Of a stretch of DNA of 64,000 nt, positions 26,015 to 36,106 are shown piece by piece. Positions within the stretch are counted from its first letter, which is position 1, and each line of letters begins with the position of its first letter. This stretch comes from BM003 sp963783695 (lineage in GTDB: Bacteria > Pseudomonadota > Gammaproteobacteria > Steroidobacterales > BM003): contig CAWAOM010000011.1 in NCBI GenBank assembly GCA_963783695.1, forward strand, positions 122,458 to 186,457, in the 5' to 3' direction. The notes beneath the pieces were generated by a model that saw only the letters and a program-made list of their open reading frames with translations, was not told the DNA's origin and made no database searches. The translations under genes and the position numbers were made by a program.

Positions 26015-27853
26015 CTACAACTGGTAGCGCATCGTCAGCACGATTGTGAACCCGACCCACATTATCAGTGTCAGGGGCACGCCAACGCGGACGAAATCCG
26101 AGAACGTGTAACCGCCGGCACTGAGCACCAGCAGGTTGGTCTGGTAGCCGATCGGTGTCGCATAGCTCATGTTTGCGCCGAACAACACCGCGAGCACGAA
26201 CGGTTCCGGCGATACGCCGAGCTGGTTCGCTATGCTGATCGAGATCGGCGTACCGATGACCGCCGCCGCATTGTTCGAAACTACATTGGTCAGCAGTGCC
26301 ATCACCAGCATCAAGCCGCTCAGTATCAGCCATATCGGCTGCCCGGAGGCGACCGCGACGTAGAGCTGGGCGAGATACTCCGCCCCCCCGGTACGCATCA
26401 TCGCCAGCCCCAGCGCGAGACTGGTCACGATGATCAGTACGACCGGCGCGCTCAGCGCCCCCAATGCGTCACGCCAGCGCAGGCTTTGCGTCGCCAGCAT
26501 CAGCCCGACCCCGCACAACGCGCTGACCGAGATCGGCAACAGACCGAGCGCGGCCGTGGCGACGACACCCAGCATGATCGCAATCGCCCGGCGCGACCGC
26601 TCGGTTTGCGGCAGGTCGACCGTGCCATCGAGTACCAGCATGTTGCCGCTTTCCTTCATCTCGCGGAGACTGCTCGGCGCACCCTGAACCAGGATCACGT
26701 CACCGGCACGCAGCGGTGCATCACCTATTTCTGAATCAAACCCGCTGGTCGGCGCACGCGCCCGGTGCAGCGCGAGCGGCAACAGCTTGTAGCGGGAGGC
26801 AAGACGCGCATCGCGCAGACTGCGCCGGTGCAGCGGCGACCCGCGGGTGACAACGACCTCGGCAAGCTGCTGGCCCCCCGATACCGGTGGCAGCTCGGTT
26901 TCGCCAAAACTGGCATCGCCATCCGTAACGTTGTGCAACGTTGCGCCGAGCAGCGACTCGAATTCCTTCAGACGCTCGCGGGTATCCCGCACCAGCAAAC
27001 GATCACCTGCCTGCAGCTTGACTGATGGCAGCTTGGCGACGTAAAGCCCCTCGCCGCGCTGTATCCGGTCGACCCTCAACCGGCCATGAGTGCGTTCACG
27101 CAGCTTGGCCAGGGTCTTGCCGTTGGCGTAACTGTCCTCGTTGATGTAGAGCAATGCGTCAAACACGCGCGGCGACGCCTCGGCCATCGGTGGCCGCCGG
27201 TTCGGCAGCATGCGCGGTGCCACGGCCCACAAGAACAGGATGCCCACGCTGCCGACCATCATCACCGGAACACTGAAATCGAACATACTGAGCGGCGGCT
27301 GGCCAAGATCCGCCGCGATACCGACGACCAGCAGGTTGGTGGATGTGCCGATGGTCGTACCCATGCCACCGATCAGTGTCGCGAGGCCCATCGGCATCAG
27401 CATTCCGGCCACCGGGGTCCCGGTACGCATCGCAATACCCACCAGCATCGGCAGCAGCATCACCACGATCGGCGTGTTGTTGAGGAACGCGCTCAGAATT
27501 GCCGACACAACCAGTGTTGCAAGCATGGCGACGGCCGGACGCGCCTGCCAGCCACGCGCCATCAGCGCAGCAACCGGTTGCAAGGCACCCGTTGTCTCCA
27601 GCGCCTTGCCGACGATCATCAAAGCGCAAATGGCAACCAGCGCCTCATGCCCGAACCCGGCGAAAAACTCGGTTGGCTCCAGCACGATGCCATCGCGCTC
27701 ATAGGGAAACAGCTGGAATCCCAGCACCAGCAGGATGAGAATAAACAGGCTGGACGTCTCCAGAGGAATCCGGTCCCGGGTAAACAAAACCAGGGCGAAA
27801 CCTGTCAGCAGAAGTACCGCGATGCCATGACTGTCGGGTGGTGCTGGAATCAA
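26015..27853 (-). CDS. SLC13-family anion permease with central TrkA-C (RCK_C) domains
   Basis: An inner-membrane transporter of about 612 residues. Five or six membrane segments come first. Two regulatory RCK_C-like domains fill the middle (about 205-285 and 300-380; e.g. AKLPSVKLQAGDRLLVRDT), and the second membrane half carries the conserved NNAAAVIGTPISISIA motif near the end. This layout matches SLC13/YfbS-type permeases for sulfate, dicarboxylates or other anions; substrate unknown. A TTG at 27853 is the proposed start because GAAGGA lies 6 nt before it; a GTG at 27898 is the longer alternative. No ATG fits. Confidence 0.8.
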   Translation of the reverse strand: MIPAPPDSHGIAVLLLTGFALVLFTRDRIPLETSSLFILILLVLGFQLFPYERDGIVLEPTEFFAGFGHEALVAICALMIVGKALETTGALQPVAALMARGWQARPAVAMLATLVVSAILSAFLNNTPIVVMLLPMLVGIAMRTGTPVAGMLMPMGLATLIGGMGTTIGTSTNLLVVGIAADLGQPPLSMFDFSVPVMMVGSVGILFLWAVAPRMLPNRRPPMAEASPRVFDALLYINEDSYANGKTLAKLRERTHGRLRVDRIQRGEGLYVAKLPSVKLQAGDRLLVRDTRERLKEFESLLGATLHNVTDGDASFGETELPPVSGGQQLAEVVVTRGSPLHRRSLRDARLASRYKLLPLALHRARAPTSGFDSEIGDAPLRAGDVILVQGAPSSLREMKESGNMLVLDGTVDLPQTERSRRAIAIMLGVVATAALGLLPISVSALCGVGLMLATQSLRWRDALGALSAPVVLIIVTSLALGLAMMRTGGAEYLAQLYVAVASGQPIWLILSGLMLVMALLTNVVSNNAAAVIGTPISISIANQLGVSPEPFVLAVLFGANMSYATPIGYQTNLLVLSAGGYTFSDFVRVGVPLTLIMWVGFTIVLTMRYQL

Positions 27854-28092
27854 AAAGAGTCCTTCATTGTTATTTTCGCCCGCGGCGCAGCGGGTCACCC
27901 CGCGGCAAAAACCGCCCCCCGGCGCTATCCGTGCAGTGACTCATAGCACGGTGACTTCGCGCCCGCAATCTACAGCGACGCGAATCAATATGTTAGCCGC
28001 GTTTGCGGCACAGCCCCGGCGGGCCGCTCCGATTAGCAATCCGGCGCCGGACACAACATCATTGCAAGCTGAAGGACACGCGAAAAATCACT

Positions 28093-29928
28093 ATGCAACC
28101 GACCGAAGCAGCAACATCGCCTGATACCGGCGGACTGACCCGTTTTTTCGGGGTTTTCCGTTACGGGCGCCGCGCCATTGAGTTGGTATGGCAGACCAAT
28201 CCTGCCCTGACTATCGGGTTTGCCCTACTGACAACGATGGCCGGCGTTCTGCCCGCGGCGATCGCGTATGTCGGCCAGCTGATCGTCGACGCGGTGGTGG
28301 CGCTGGTCCGCGATACCCCGGGCACGGAAATCAACGATGCGCTGCGGCTGGTCGCCATCGAAGCGGCTATCGTGGCCGTGCTGGCGATCGCCCAGCGTGG
28401 CATTTCAACCTGCCAGTCGCTGTTGCGGGTGCAACTCGGTCATCGCGTAAACACGATGATTCTCGAGAAAGCCCTGACCCTGCGCCTGCGTGACTTCGAA
28501 GATTCGGAGTTCTACGACAAGCTGACCCGGGCCCGGCGCGAGGCGTCTTCGCGCCCGCTGAGCCTGGTCAATCGCACGTTCGGGCTGGTGCAAAACCTGC
28601 TGGCACTGACCAGTTTCGCGGCCCTGCTGTGGCAGTTTTCGCCATGGACGCTGGTCATTCTCGCGGTCGCCGGCATCCCCGCGTTTATCGCCGAAGCCAA
28701 ATTCTCCGGCGACGCGTTTCGCCTGTTCCGCTGGCGCTCGCCGCAAACCCGCAAGCAAATGTACATAGAAATGGTTTTGGCGCGGGAAGACTTCGCGAAG
28801 GAAGTGCAGCTCTACGGGCTTGGCGACCTGATGCTGGAGCGCTACCGCGAGATTTTCCGTGAACTCTATCGCGAGGATCGCAGCCTGACCCTGCGCCGCG
28901 ACTTCTGGGGCACCGTGCTGGGACTGGTCGCCACCGCCGCCTTCTACGGCGCCTATGCGTGGATCGTCGTGGCAACGGTCGCCGAGCGCATCACGCTGGG
29001 GCAGATGACCATGTACCTGGCGCTGTTCAAACAGGGCCAGTCGTCAGTCGCGTCTATCCTGAGCGCTGTCGGCGGAATGTACGAGGACAATCTCTACCTG
29101 TCGAACCTGTACGAATACCTCGAGCAGGAGGTCCCGGCCGACCATGGCTCACTGACCGAAGGTCCGAGCCCGGGTGACGGCATCCGCTTCGACAAGGTCT
29201 CGTTCACGTACCCGGGCGCCAGCCGTGCCGCGGTGGATGCGGTCAGTTTTCACATTCGTCCGGGCGCAAGCCTGGCGCTGGTCGGGGAGAACGGTTCGGG
29301 CAAGACCACGCTGATCAAACTGCTGACCCGCCTTTATGACCCGGACAGCGGCCACATCCTGCTTGACGGCCTCGATCTGCGCGAGTGGAACCGGGACGTG
29401 CTGCGGCAACGCATCGCGGTCATTTTCCAGGACTTCGCGCGCTACCAGATGCTGCTCGGCGAGAATATCGGCGCCGGCGACACCCGCCGCTTCGAGGACA
29501 CCGAGCGCTGGCGCGAGGCCGCGCGCCAGGGTACCGCCTCCGATTTCATCGCCCAGATGCCGCAGGGCTACGAGACCCAGCTCGGGCGCTGGTTCCGCGA
29601 CGGCCAGGAACTGTCCGGTGGACAATGGCAAAAAATCGCCTTATCGCGGGCATTTATGCGTGAAGATGCCGACATTCTGGTCCTCGACGAACCTACCGCG
29701 GCAATGGACGCAGCCGCCGAGGCGCAGGTCTTCGAGCATGTAGGCAAGACCCGCGCCGGGCGCATCGCGATTCTGATCTCACACCGCTTTTCGACCGTGC
29801 GCATGGCTGACCAGATCCTGGTACTTGGTAACGGCCGCATTATCGAATGCGGCTCACACAAGGAACTACTGCAGCTTGGCGGCCACTACGCCAGCCTGTT
29901 CGAGCTGCAGGCGGCCGGTTATCGCTGA
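28093..29928 (+). CDS. ABC transporter, fused permease and ATPase
   Basis: A 611-residue ABC exporter half-transporter. The membrane domain (about 30-340) has six predicted helices. The nucleotide-binding domain has Walker A GENGSGKTTLIKLL (about 398), Q-loop in IFQDFARYQMLLGENI, signature ELSGGQWQKIALSRAF, Walker B ILVLDEPTAAMDAAAE and the H-loop His in LISHRFSTVR. The substrate is not evident. Dimerisation with itself is likely, as no partner gene adjoins it. The gene stands alone between the permease and yajQ; the 240 bp upstream shows no clear hairpin or strong promoter. Confidence 0.85.
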   Translation: MQPTEAATSPDTGGLTRFFGVFRYGRRAIELVWQTNPALTIGFALLTTMAGVLPAAIAYVGQLIVDAVVALVRDTPGTEINDALRLVAIEAAIVAVLAIAQRGISTCQSLLRVQLGHRVNTMILEKALTLRLRDFEDSEFYDKLTRARREASSRPLSLVNRTFGLVQNLLALTSFAALLWQFSPWTLVILAVAGIPAFIAEAKFSGDAFRLFRWRSPQTRKQMYIEMVLAREDFAKEVQLYGLGDLMLERYREIFRELYREDRSLTLRRDFWGTVLGLVATAAFYGAYAWIVVATVAERITLGQMTMYLALFKQGQSSVASILSAVGGMYEDNLYLSNLYEYLEQEVPADHGSLTEGPSPGDGIRFDKVSFTYPGASRAAVDAVSFHIRPGASLALVGENGSGKTTLIKLLTRLYDPDSGHILLDGLDLREWNRDVLRQRIAVIFQDFARYQMLLGENIGAGDTRRFEDTERWREAARQGTASDFIAQMPQGYETQLGRWFRDGQELSGGQWQKIALSRAFMREDADILVLDEPTAAMDAAAEAQVFEHVGKTRAGRIAILISHRFSTVRMADQILVLGNGRIIECGSHKELLQLGGHYASLFELQAAGYR

Positions 29929-30023
29929 TCCCCGCGACGGTGGCTATCCACGACTGTGTGATCACGCCCCGGGGCCGTATACTTGGCTCCCCCACGGTCC
30001 GGATTCGCAGGAGAAAGACTCCC

Positions 30024-30506
30024 ATGCCGTCATTCGACATTGTGTCCGAGCTCGACATGCACGAAGTGAGCAACGCGGTTGATCAGGCCAATCGTGAAAT
30101 CACCAACCGCTTCGACTTCAAGGGCACCGGGGCCAAATTCGAGATCGTCGAGCAGACGATCGTGCTGACCGCCCAGGTCGATTTCCAGTTAAAGCAAATG
30201 CTGGACGTGCTGCGCGGCAAGCTCGCCAAGCGCCAGATCGACGTCGCTTGCCTCGAAGAGCGCGAGCCGGTCATCACCGGGCAGCAGGCGAAGCAGGAAC
30301 TGCTGCTGCGCCAGGGCATCGATACCACGCTGGCGAAGAAAATGGTCAAGCAGGTCAAGGATGCCAAGCTCAAGGTTCAGTGCGCGATTCAGGGCGACCA
30401 GCTCCGTGTGACCGGAAAAAAGCGCGACGACCTGCAAACGGTGATCGCCATGTTCAAAGACTCGGATATCGACCTGCCCCTGCAATACAAGAACTTTCGT
30501 GACTGA
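30024..30506 (+). CDS. yajQ: YajQ-family nucleotide-binding protein
   Basis: A 160-residue cytoplasmic protein starting MPSFDIVSELDMHEVSNAVDQANREI with the RFDFKGT motif and the C-terminal DLPLQYKNFRD, all typical of YajQ. Homologues in Xanthomonas and Pseudomonas bind cyclic di-GMP and influence virulence gene control. The start ATG follows AGGAGA. A TATACT at 29978-29983 may be a -10 element. The next gene starts 10 bp after the stop. Confidence 0.94.
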   Translation: MPSFDIVSELDMHEVSNAVDQANREITNRFDFKGTGAKFEIVEQTIVLTAQVDFQLKQMLDVLRGKLAKRQIDVACLEEREPVITGQQAKQELLLRQGIDTTLAKKMVKQVKDAKLKVQCAIQGDQLRVTGKKRDDLQTVIAMFKDSDIDLPLQYKNFRD

Positions 30507-30516
30507 GGACCGCTCC

Positions 30517-31191
30517 ATGATCAGCCTCTACACAGCTGCGACACCGAACGGCTGGAAAGCATCGATCGCTCTCGAGGAAATGGGACTGCCTTACGACGTC
30601 CACGAATTGAAACTCGACAAACTGGAACAGAAGCAGGACGACTACCTGAAGCTGAATCCAAACGGGCGCATCCCGACCATTGTCGACCATGACGCCGACG
30701 ACTTCGTGGTCTTCGAATCCGGTGCGATCCTGATCTACCTGGCCGAGAAGACCGGCATGCTGCTGCCGGCCGACGTCAAGGGTCGCTCCCGGGTGCTGCA
30801 GTGGTTGTGCTGGCAGGTAGGCGGGCTCGGCCCGATGCAGGGCCAGGCCAATGTCTTCTATCGTTATGCGGCGGAGAAAATTCCCTACGCGATCGAGCGC
30901 TATCAGCGCGAGACCTACCGCCTTTACCAGGTACTCGACAGCCGCCTTGCCGACAACGAATATCTTGCCGGCGATTACTCGATCGCCGACATCGCTACCT
31001 GGCCGTGGGCCGCGCTCAACGAGTGGGCCGGGGTCGAGATCGACGAACTGACCCATCTGCAGCGCTGGCTGAAGCAGATCGGTGCCCGTCCGGCGGTGCT
31101 GCGCGGTCGCGATATCCCGCAACCCGTGCGCCTCGAGACCACCGAGCGCAAGCAGGAATTCGCCGACAAAGCGGCGAAGCTGCTTGTCTAG
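30517..31191 (+). CDS. Glutathione S-transferase family protein (Nu-class/YfcG-like)
   Basis: A 224-residue protein with an N-terminal thioredoxin fold. ISLYTAATPNGWKASIALEEMGLPYD carries the Thr/Asn active-site region of YfcG/YghU disulfide reductases, and LNPNGRIPTIVD and FESGAILIYLA bind glutathione. The C-terminal helical domain contains DYSIADIATWPW. The ATG at 30517 with GAGGA upstream is preferred over a GTG 18 bp earlier. Likely role is thiol-disulfide chemistry rather than classical conjugation. Confidence 0.85.
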   Translation: MISLYTAATPNGWKASIALEEMGLPYDVHELKLDKLEQKQDDYLKLNPNGRIPTIVDHDADDFVVFESGAILIYLAEKTGMLLPADVKGRSRVLQWLCWQVGGLGPMQGQANVFYRYAAEKIPYAIERYQRETYRLYQVLDSRLADNEYLAGDYSIADIATWPWAALNEWAGVEIDELTHLQRWLKQIGARPAVLRGRDIPQPVRLETTERKQEFADKAAKLLV

Positions 31192-31204
31192 CGGACGACC
31201 TGCC

Positions 31205-33943
31205 ATGTCGACCAGCGGCGTAACTCTCGACCGGGAAGGCATCCAGTTCGAAGCCAAGGACGCCGGACTACGCCGCGATGTCCACCTTCTCGGCGAGCAG
31301 CTCGGCGAATTGTTACGCGAACAAGGCGGTGCGGCGCTGTACGAGAGCGTCGAATCGGCACGCCGTGCCGCGATTCGCCGGCGCCAGTCTCCCGAGCACG
31401 ATGACAGCGAACTGGCGCGCCTGTTCGACGAACTCCCCGCCGAACTGACCCGCGACTTCATCCGGGCTTTTTCGAGCTGGTTCCAGGTCGTCAACATGGC
31501 CGAACAGGTTCATCGCATCCGCCGCCGCCGCGCTTACCAGCGCGACAAGGCGCATTCGCAGCCGGGCGGACTGGATGCGACCTTCCTGCAGCTGCGCAAG
31601 AAAGACTGCACGCTGGAACAGCTGCGCGAATTGCTTGCGGCAACACGCTTTCAACCGGTGTTCACCGCCCATCCCACCGAACCCACGCGGCGCACCTTGC
31701 TGCAGAAACAACAGCGCATCGCACGCCATCTGCTGGCCAGGCTCGACCCCTCAATGACACCGTCCGAAGAACGCGAGGGCCTCAACGCGGTGCGAATGGA
31801 AATGACGACGGCCTGGCAAACAGAGGAGCACCCCAGCTCGCGAATGGCAATCGCCGATGAGCTGGAACACATCCTGTTTTTTCTGACTGACGTGATCTAT
31901 CCGACCATCCCCTATTTCTATTCGAATCTGCAGAATGCGGTAAACCTCGCATACCCGGAAGCGCAACCGGGTATCGTTCCGCCGGGCATTTTGCGCTTCA
32001 GTTCGTGGGTCGGCGCGGACCTCAAAGGCAACCCCGACATTTCCGCGCGAACGATCAAGGAGACACTGAACCGGCAACGTACGCTGATCCTCGATCGCTA
32101 CCGCCGCGACTGTCTGCAGATTGCCTCACAGCTGACCCAAAGCCGCCAGCTGATCGCTGTCGACGAGGCCGTCGAACACTTGATCGAGTCTTATACGACC
32201 TCGTTCCCGCGGGCCATTCACGGCGTCCATCGGCGCCATCGTGAAATGCCTTACCGGGTCGCGCTGCAGCTGATCGCGGCGCGCCTGTTTGCGACGTTTG
32301 AGGATGCCGACCGGCGCTACCGCCGGGTAGATCAGTTTGTCGCCGATCTGGAGACCATTGCGACCAGCCTCGAGACCCACAGTGGCCTGCATGCCGGCGC
32401 GGCACCGCTCAGGAAGCTGATCTGGAAGGCCGAGACTTTCGGCTTTCACATGGTCACGCTCGATGTCCGCCTCGATGCCGCGGCTCTGCGTGATGCGGTG
32501 AGCGATGGACTGGGCGAACAAGACTGGCAGGAGAGGCTGCCGGCAGAGCGCGCCGCGATCCTCGGCAATGCACTTGAAACCGAGGTTCCCGCGGCGGCCG
32601 AACTCGGCACCGCGACGCGGCGCACGCTCGGCATCCTCGAGACGCTGGCACTGTGCCGCAGACGTTACGGCGAACAGGCCATCGGTTCGCTGCTGGTCGG
32701 AGACGCTTCCGGGCCGGACGATCTGCTGTCAATCCTGCTGCTGTCGCAATGGGCGGCGCTTTCTGACCGCTCCAATGCGGTACCGCTCGACATTTGCCCG
32801 CAGGTCGAGCGCAGCGGCGATCTCGACAACGCAATCGAAATGATGCGCGTGGCCGTGGAGCAACCCGCTTACCGCAAACATCTGCAAAGTCGCGGGGATC
32901 GCCAGTTGTTGATGATCAGTTACGCCGATAGTACGCGCGAGGGTGGTCTCGCCGATGCCCGCTGGCGACTGTACCGGCTGCAGGCACAGTTGCAGCAAAC
33001 CATGGCAAATGCATCCGTGGATCTCACGATCTGTCACGAACGCGGCGGCACGATCAGCCGCGGCGGTGCTAAAACTCACAACGTCGTACTCGGGTCACCG
33101 CCCGGCACGGTCAACGGCCAGCTCGTCGTTACCGAACCCGGCGAGATGATGAGCGTCAAATACGGTCTGCAGGGCGTCGCGTTGCGTAACTTCGAGCGCG
33201 CTGTCAGTTCGATAGCGAGCGCCACTACCGGAGCGGTTGTCCCCGTCGCGGCACAACAGGCCTGGGAAGACATCATGAAAGTGGTCGCGCGCAGCGCGCG
33301 GCAAAAATATCGCGGCCTGATCTTTGCCGATCCGGCATTTGCCGATTACTTTCGCCAGGTCACACCGATCGACGTCATTGAGCGCATGCAAATCGGCTCG
33401 CGGCCCATGGCGGACGCCGACCGCGCGCGCATCGAGAACATGCGCAGCATCCCGTGGGTGTTCGCGTGGACCCAGAACCGCTGTTTCCTGCCCGGCTGGT
33501 TCGGCGTGGGCAGCGGTCTCGATGCAGCAATAACCCGGTTCGGCAGCGACACCATGACCGACGTGGTTGCGCAATGGCCGTTTCTCAACAGTCTGCTCGA
33601 AGACCTCGAACTGGTGCTGGCGAAATGCGACATGGATATCGTGTCCCACTACAATGCGCTGGTCGAACCCGCTCTGCGTCATTTCTTCGACCCCATCTTC
33701 GAGGAGTACGAACTGACGGTCCGGCGCCTGTTGCAACTGCGCGGCACGGAGGTGTTGTTGCAACGCCAGCGTTCAGTGCAACGCGCAATCCGTCTGCGTA
33801 ATCCCTATGTCGATCCGATAAGCCTGTTGCAGACGGAGTTACTGAAACGCTGGCGCAGCGCGGACCGATCCGACGATGCCACGCTGGCGGCCCTGTTTGC
33901 CAGCATCAACGGTATCGCCCACGCGCTGCAAAATACCGGCTGA
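31205..33943 (+). CDS. ppc: Phosphoenolpyruvate carboxylase
   Basis: Anaplerotic carboxylation of PEP to oxaloacetate, feeding the TCA cycle (gltA is in this window). Length 912. Catalytic His 156 lies in FTAHPTEPTRRTLLQKQ. The glycine-rich region near 611 reads HERGGTISRGG rather than the more common HGRGGTVGRGG. The C-terminus ends in QNTG, matching the (R/Q)NTG end of PEPCs. The S-D-S-x-K-D type motif is ADSTREGG here. These are departures from the E. coli enzyme, but the family is clear. Confidence 0.94.
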   Translation: MSTSGVTLDREGIQFEAKDAGLRRDVHLLGEQLGELLREQGGAALYESVESARRAAIRRRQSPEHDDSELARLFDELPAELTRDFIRAFSSWFQVVNMAEQVHRIRRRRAYQRDKAHSQPGGLDATFLQLRKKDCTLEQLRELLAATRFQPVFTAHPTEPTRRTLLQKQQRIARHLLARLDPSMTPSEEREGLNAVRMEMTTAWQTEEHPSSRMAIADELEHILFFLTDVIYPTIPYFYSNLQNAVNLAYPEAQPGIVPPGILRFSSWVGADLKGNPDISARTIKETLNRQRTLILDRYRRDCLQIASQLTQSRQLIAVDEAVEHLIESYTTSFPRAIHGVHRRHREMPYRVALQLIAARLFATFEDADRRYRRVDQFVADLETIATSLETHSGLHAGAAPLRKLIWKAETFGFHMVTLDVRLDAAALRDAVSDGLGEQDWQERLPAERAAILGNALETEVPAAAELGTATRRTLGILETLALCRRRYGEQAIGSLLVGDASGPDDLLSILLLSQWAALSDRSNAVPLDICPQVERSGDLDNAIEMMRVAVEQPAYRKHLQSRGDRQLLMISYADSTREGGLADARWRLYRLQAQLQQTMANASVDLTICHERGGTISRGGAKTHNVVLGSPPGTVNGQLVVTEPGEMMSVKYGLQGVALRNFERAVSSIASATTGAVVPVAAQQAWEDIMKVVARSARQKYRGLIFADPAFADYFRQVTPIDVIERMQIGSRPMADADRARIENMRSIPWVFAWTQNRCFLPGWFGVGSGLDAAITRFGSDTMTDVVAQWPFLNSLLEDLELVLAKCDMDIVSHYNALVEPALRHFFDPIFEEYELTVRRLLQLRGTEVLLQRQRSVQRAIRLRNPYVDPISLLQTELLKRWRSADRSDDATLAALFASINGIAHALQNTG

Positions 33944-33950
33944 CCATCCC

Positions 33951-34622
33951 CTAACGGTGAGTTACATACTCGTCCAGCGATTTGCGCTCGATGGCGGGCA
34001 CGGTCGCGTCGGGCGCCGGAAACCCCACGACCAGCAGCACAAAGGCGCGCTCGTGCGGTGGCCGCTCCAGTACTTCGTTGAGGAATCCCATCGGGCTCGG
34101 TGTATGGGTCAGCGTCGCGAGTCCCGCGTCATGCAACGCCGCGATCAGAAAACCGGTCGCGATGCCGACCGACTCGGCGGGGTAGTAATGCTTGACCTTG
34201 GTGCCATCGGGTTCGCGGTGATAGGGCTGACTGAATATCGCAATCAGACACGGCGCTATCTCGAGATAGGGCTTTGTTTCATCCGTGCCGAGCGGGGCCA
34301 GCGCCTCGAGCCATTCGTCGGAAGCGCGATGCTCATAGAAATGGCGCTCCTGCTCCTCCGCCGCCTCCCTGATCTTCTTCTTCAGCTCCGGAGCGGTCAC
34401 AACGGTGAAGTGCCACGGCTGCAGATTGGCGCCGCTGGGTGCGCTGCCGGCCGCTTGCAAACACTCGTCAATCACCGCCTGCGGTACCGGGCGATCGGAA
34501 AAATGGCGCACGGTGCGCCGCCGCGCGAGCTGCTCGTGAAAAGCGCGTGCCCGTTGCAGCATCTGCTCGTCGCTATAGTCGGGAAATCCCGCGAGCGGCA
34601 GCGTTCCTGAACTTTTTGTCAT
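33951..34622 (-). CDS. Nitroreductase-family flavoprotein
   Basis: A 223-residue FMN enzyme. RRTVRHFSDRPVP at residues about 35-47 binds the FMN phosphate; APSGANLQPWHFTVV is the second FMN motif; the C-terminal part has a GIATGFLIAALHDAGLATLTHTPSPM segment. The pattern resembles iodotyrosine-deiodinase-like members more than NfsB. The substrate is unknown. It overlaps the YcgN-like gene by 4 bp. Its stop lies 7 bp from the convergent ppc stop. Confidence 0.8.
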   Translation of the reverse strand: MTKSSGTLPLAGFPDYSDEQMLQRARAFHEQLARRRTVRHFSDRPVPQAVIDECLQAAGSAPSGANLQPWHFTVVTAPELKKKIREAAEEQERHFYEHRASDEWLEALAPLGTDETKPYLEIAPCLIAIFSQPYHREPDGTKVKHYYPAESVGIATGFLIAALHDAGLATLTHTPSPMGFLNEVLERPPHERAFVLLVVGFPAPDATVPAIERKSLDEYVTHR

Positions 34623-35086
34623 TCGTCTGTCTCACTGTCCGGGCCGGCCTCGAGCGGCCAATTCACCAGGTAATCCTCGAGCCCTTCGGCTGCCACCTGG
34701 TGCTCGGGCAATACCCGTCCACGCACTGAAATTCCCGCGGTGTGGACGGTCTCGCGGCTGCCTGAGACCAGGTGATGCCACGGTGCGAGCCCGCGCCCTT
34801 CTGCGATGCGCCGGTAAGCGCAGCTTGGCGGCAATGCCGGAATGGCGTCTTGCCGATCGCGCCGCAGCACCATGCAGTCCGGGACCAGCGCGACCCGGCT
34901 GCGGTAGGCCATACAGCGACAGGTGGTGGCATCGAGAAGGCGGCAGGCAACGCAGGTATAGTGCACCTCGTGGGTATCTGCATCCTGCAGTTTATGCAGA
35001 CAGCAGCGGCCACAGCCGTCACAGAGGCTCTCCCACTCGTCGGCATTCATCTGATCCAGTGTCTTCGTTTCCCAATATGGCTGCAT
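34619..35086 (-). CDS. YcgN-family cysteine-cluster protein (UPF0260)
   Basis: A 155-residue protein starting MQPYWETKTLDQMNADEWESLCDGCGRCCL, with Cys clusters CDGCGRCC and CVACRLL plus CRCM, likely binding zinc or an iron-sulfur cluster. The function of the family is not established. The ATG at 35086 gives the family N-terminus. The ATGA overlap couples it to the nitroreductase. Confidence 0.88.
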   Translation of the reverse strand: MQPYWETKTLDQMNADEWESLCDGCGRCCLHKLQDADTHEVHYTCVACRLLDATTCRCMAYRSRVALVPDCMVLRRDRQDAIPALPPSCAYRRIAEGRGLAPWHHLVSGSRETVHTAGISVRGRVLPEHQVAAEGLEDYLVNWPLEAGPDSETDE

Positions 35087-35136
35087 TGCGAGCCTCGCCC
35101 GATCGCTCCCGGTATCATAGCCGACCAACCTTGCTT

Positions 35137-36105
35137 ATGAATCATGCCATGCGCGCCGCAGTTCTCGATTTCGCAACGCTCAGCTCCGGGGACATCGATA
35201 CGACACCGCTCGATCGTGCCGCCCCCGGTATCGTCTATTACGACGTTACACCAGCGGATTTGCTGGCGCAGCGGCTGGCCGGCCAGCAGGTCGCCGTGAT
35301 CAACAAGGTCCGTATCGATGCAGCGACGATCTCCGCCTGCCCGGAGCTGGAGTTGATTTCGCTGGCGGCCACCGGCACCGACAACGTCGACCTGGCGGCG
35401 GCGCGCGAGGCCGGCGTCGCCGTAACCAATATCCGCGCCTACTGCACCGCGTCGGTCGTGCAGCATGTGTTCGCGCTTATCCTCGGACTGACCCAGCACC
35501 TCAAAAACTATGAGGCGGAACTCAAGACAGGAGCATGGCGCAATAGTCCGCAGTTCTGCATGCTCGGTTACCCGATTCGCGAGCTCGCTGGTAAACGCTT
35601 CGGAATCGTCGGTCATGGTGAACTGGGCAGCGCGGTGGCTGCCGCGGCGCGCGCCTTTGGCATGGAGGTCTTTGTCGCCCGCCGGCCGGGGTCGGATGAC
35701 TCACGGCCGGATCGCCTGCCGCTGGCCCAATTGCTCGAGACATCGGACATCGTCAGCCTGCATTGCCCGCTCAACAGCGCCACGGAAAATCTGATTGGCG
35801 AACCTGAACTCGAGCTGATGAAAAACGATGCATTGCTGATCAACACCGCACGCGGCGGGCTGGTCGACGGCGGGGCGCTGGTCGGTGCATTGCAGGCAGG
35901 CAAACTGGGCGGAGCCGGTATCGACGTATTACGCCGCGAGCCACCGGTGGACGGCGATCCACTGCTCGATGTCAATCTCGACAACCTGATCGTGACTCCA
36001 CACATCGCCTGGGCCGCGCGTGAGGCCCGCCAGCGCGCGCTGGAGCAGATCGCACAGTGTGTCGAGAGCTTTGCCGGCGGCGGCAATTTCGGCCGGGTTG
36101 TCTGA
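35137..36105 (+). CDS. D-2-hydroxyacid dehydrogenase (glycerate/hydroxypyruvate type)
   Basis: A 322-residue NAD(P)-dependent dehydrogenase. The nucleotide-binding motif is FGIVGHGELGSAVA; catalytic Arg lies in INTARGGLVDGGALVGAL, Glu in VLRREPPVDGDP and His in VTPHIAWAAREAR. Closest in pattern to HprA-type glycerate dehydrogenases. Two in-frame ATGs (35137 and 35149) are both possible; neither has a good ribosome site. The stop is 1 bp before the photolyase start. Confidence 0.85.
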   Translation: MNHAMRAAVLDFATLSSGDIDTTPLDRAAPGIVYYDVTPADLLAQRLAGQQVAVINKVRIDAATISACPELELISLAATGTDNVDLAAAREAGVAVTNIRAYCTASVVQHVFALILGLTQHLKNYEAELKTGAWRNSPQFCMLGYPIRELAGKRFGIVGHGELGSAVAAAARAFGMEVFVARRPGSDDSRPDRLPLAQLLETSDIVSLHCPLNSATENLIGEPELELMKNDALLINTARGGLVDGGALVGALQAGKLGGAGIDVLRREPPVDGDPLLDVNLDNLIVTPHIAWAAREARQRALEQIAQCVESFAGGGNFGRVV

Positions 36106-36106
36106 A

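Noticed and set aside
27086..27946. 286-codon His/Gln-rich plus-strand frame opposite the SLC13 permease
   Set aside because: Composition is that of an antisense shadow of hydrophobic codons; no motif or ribosome site.
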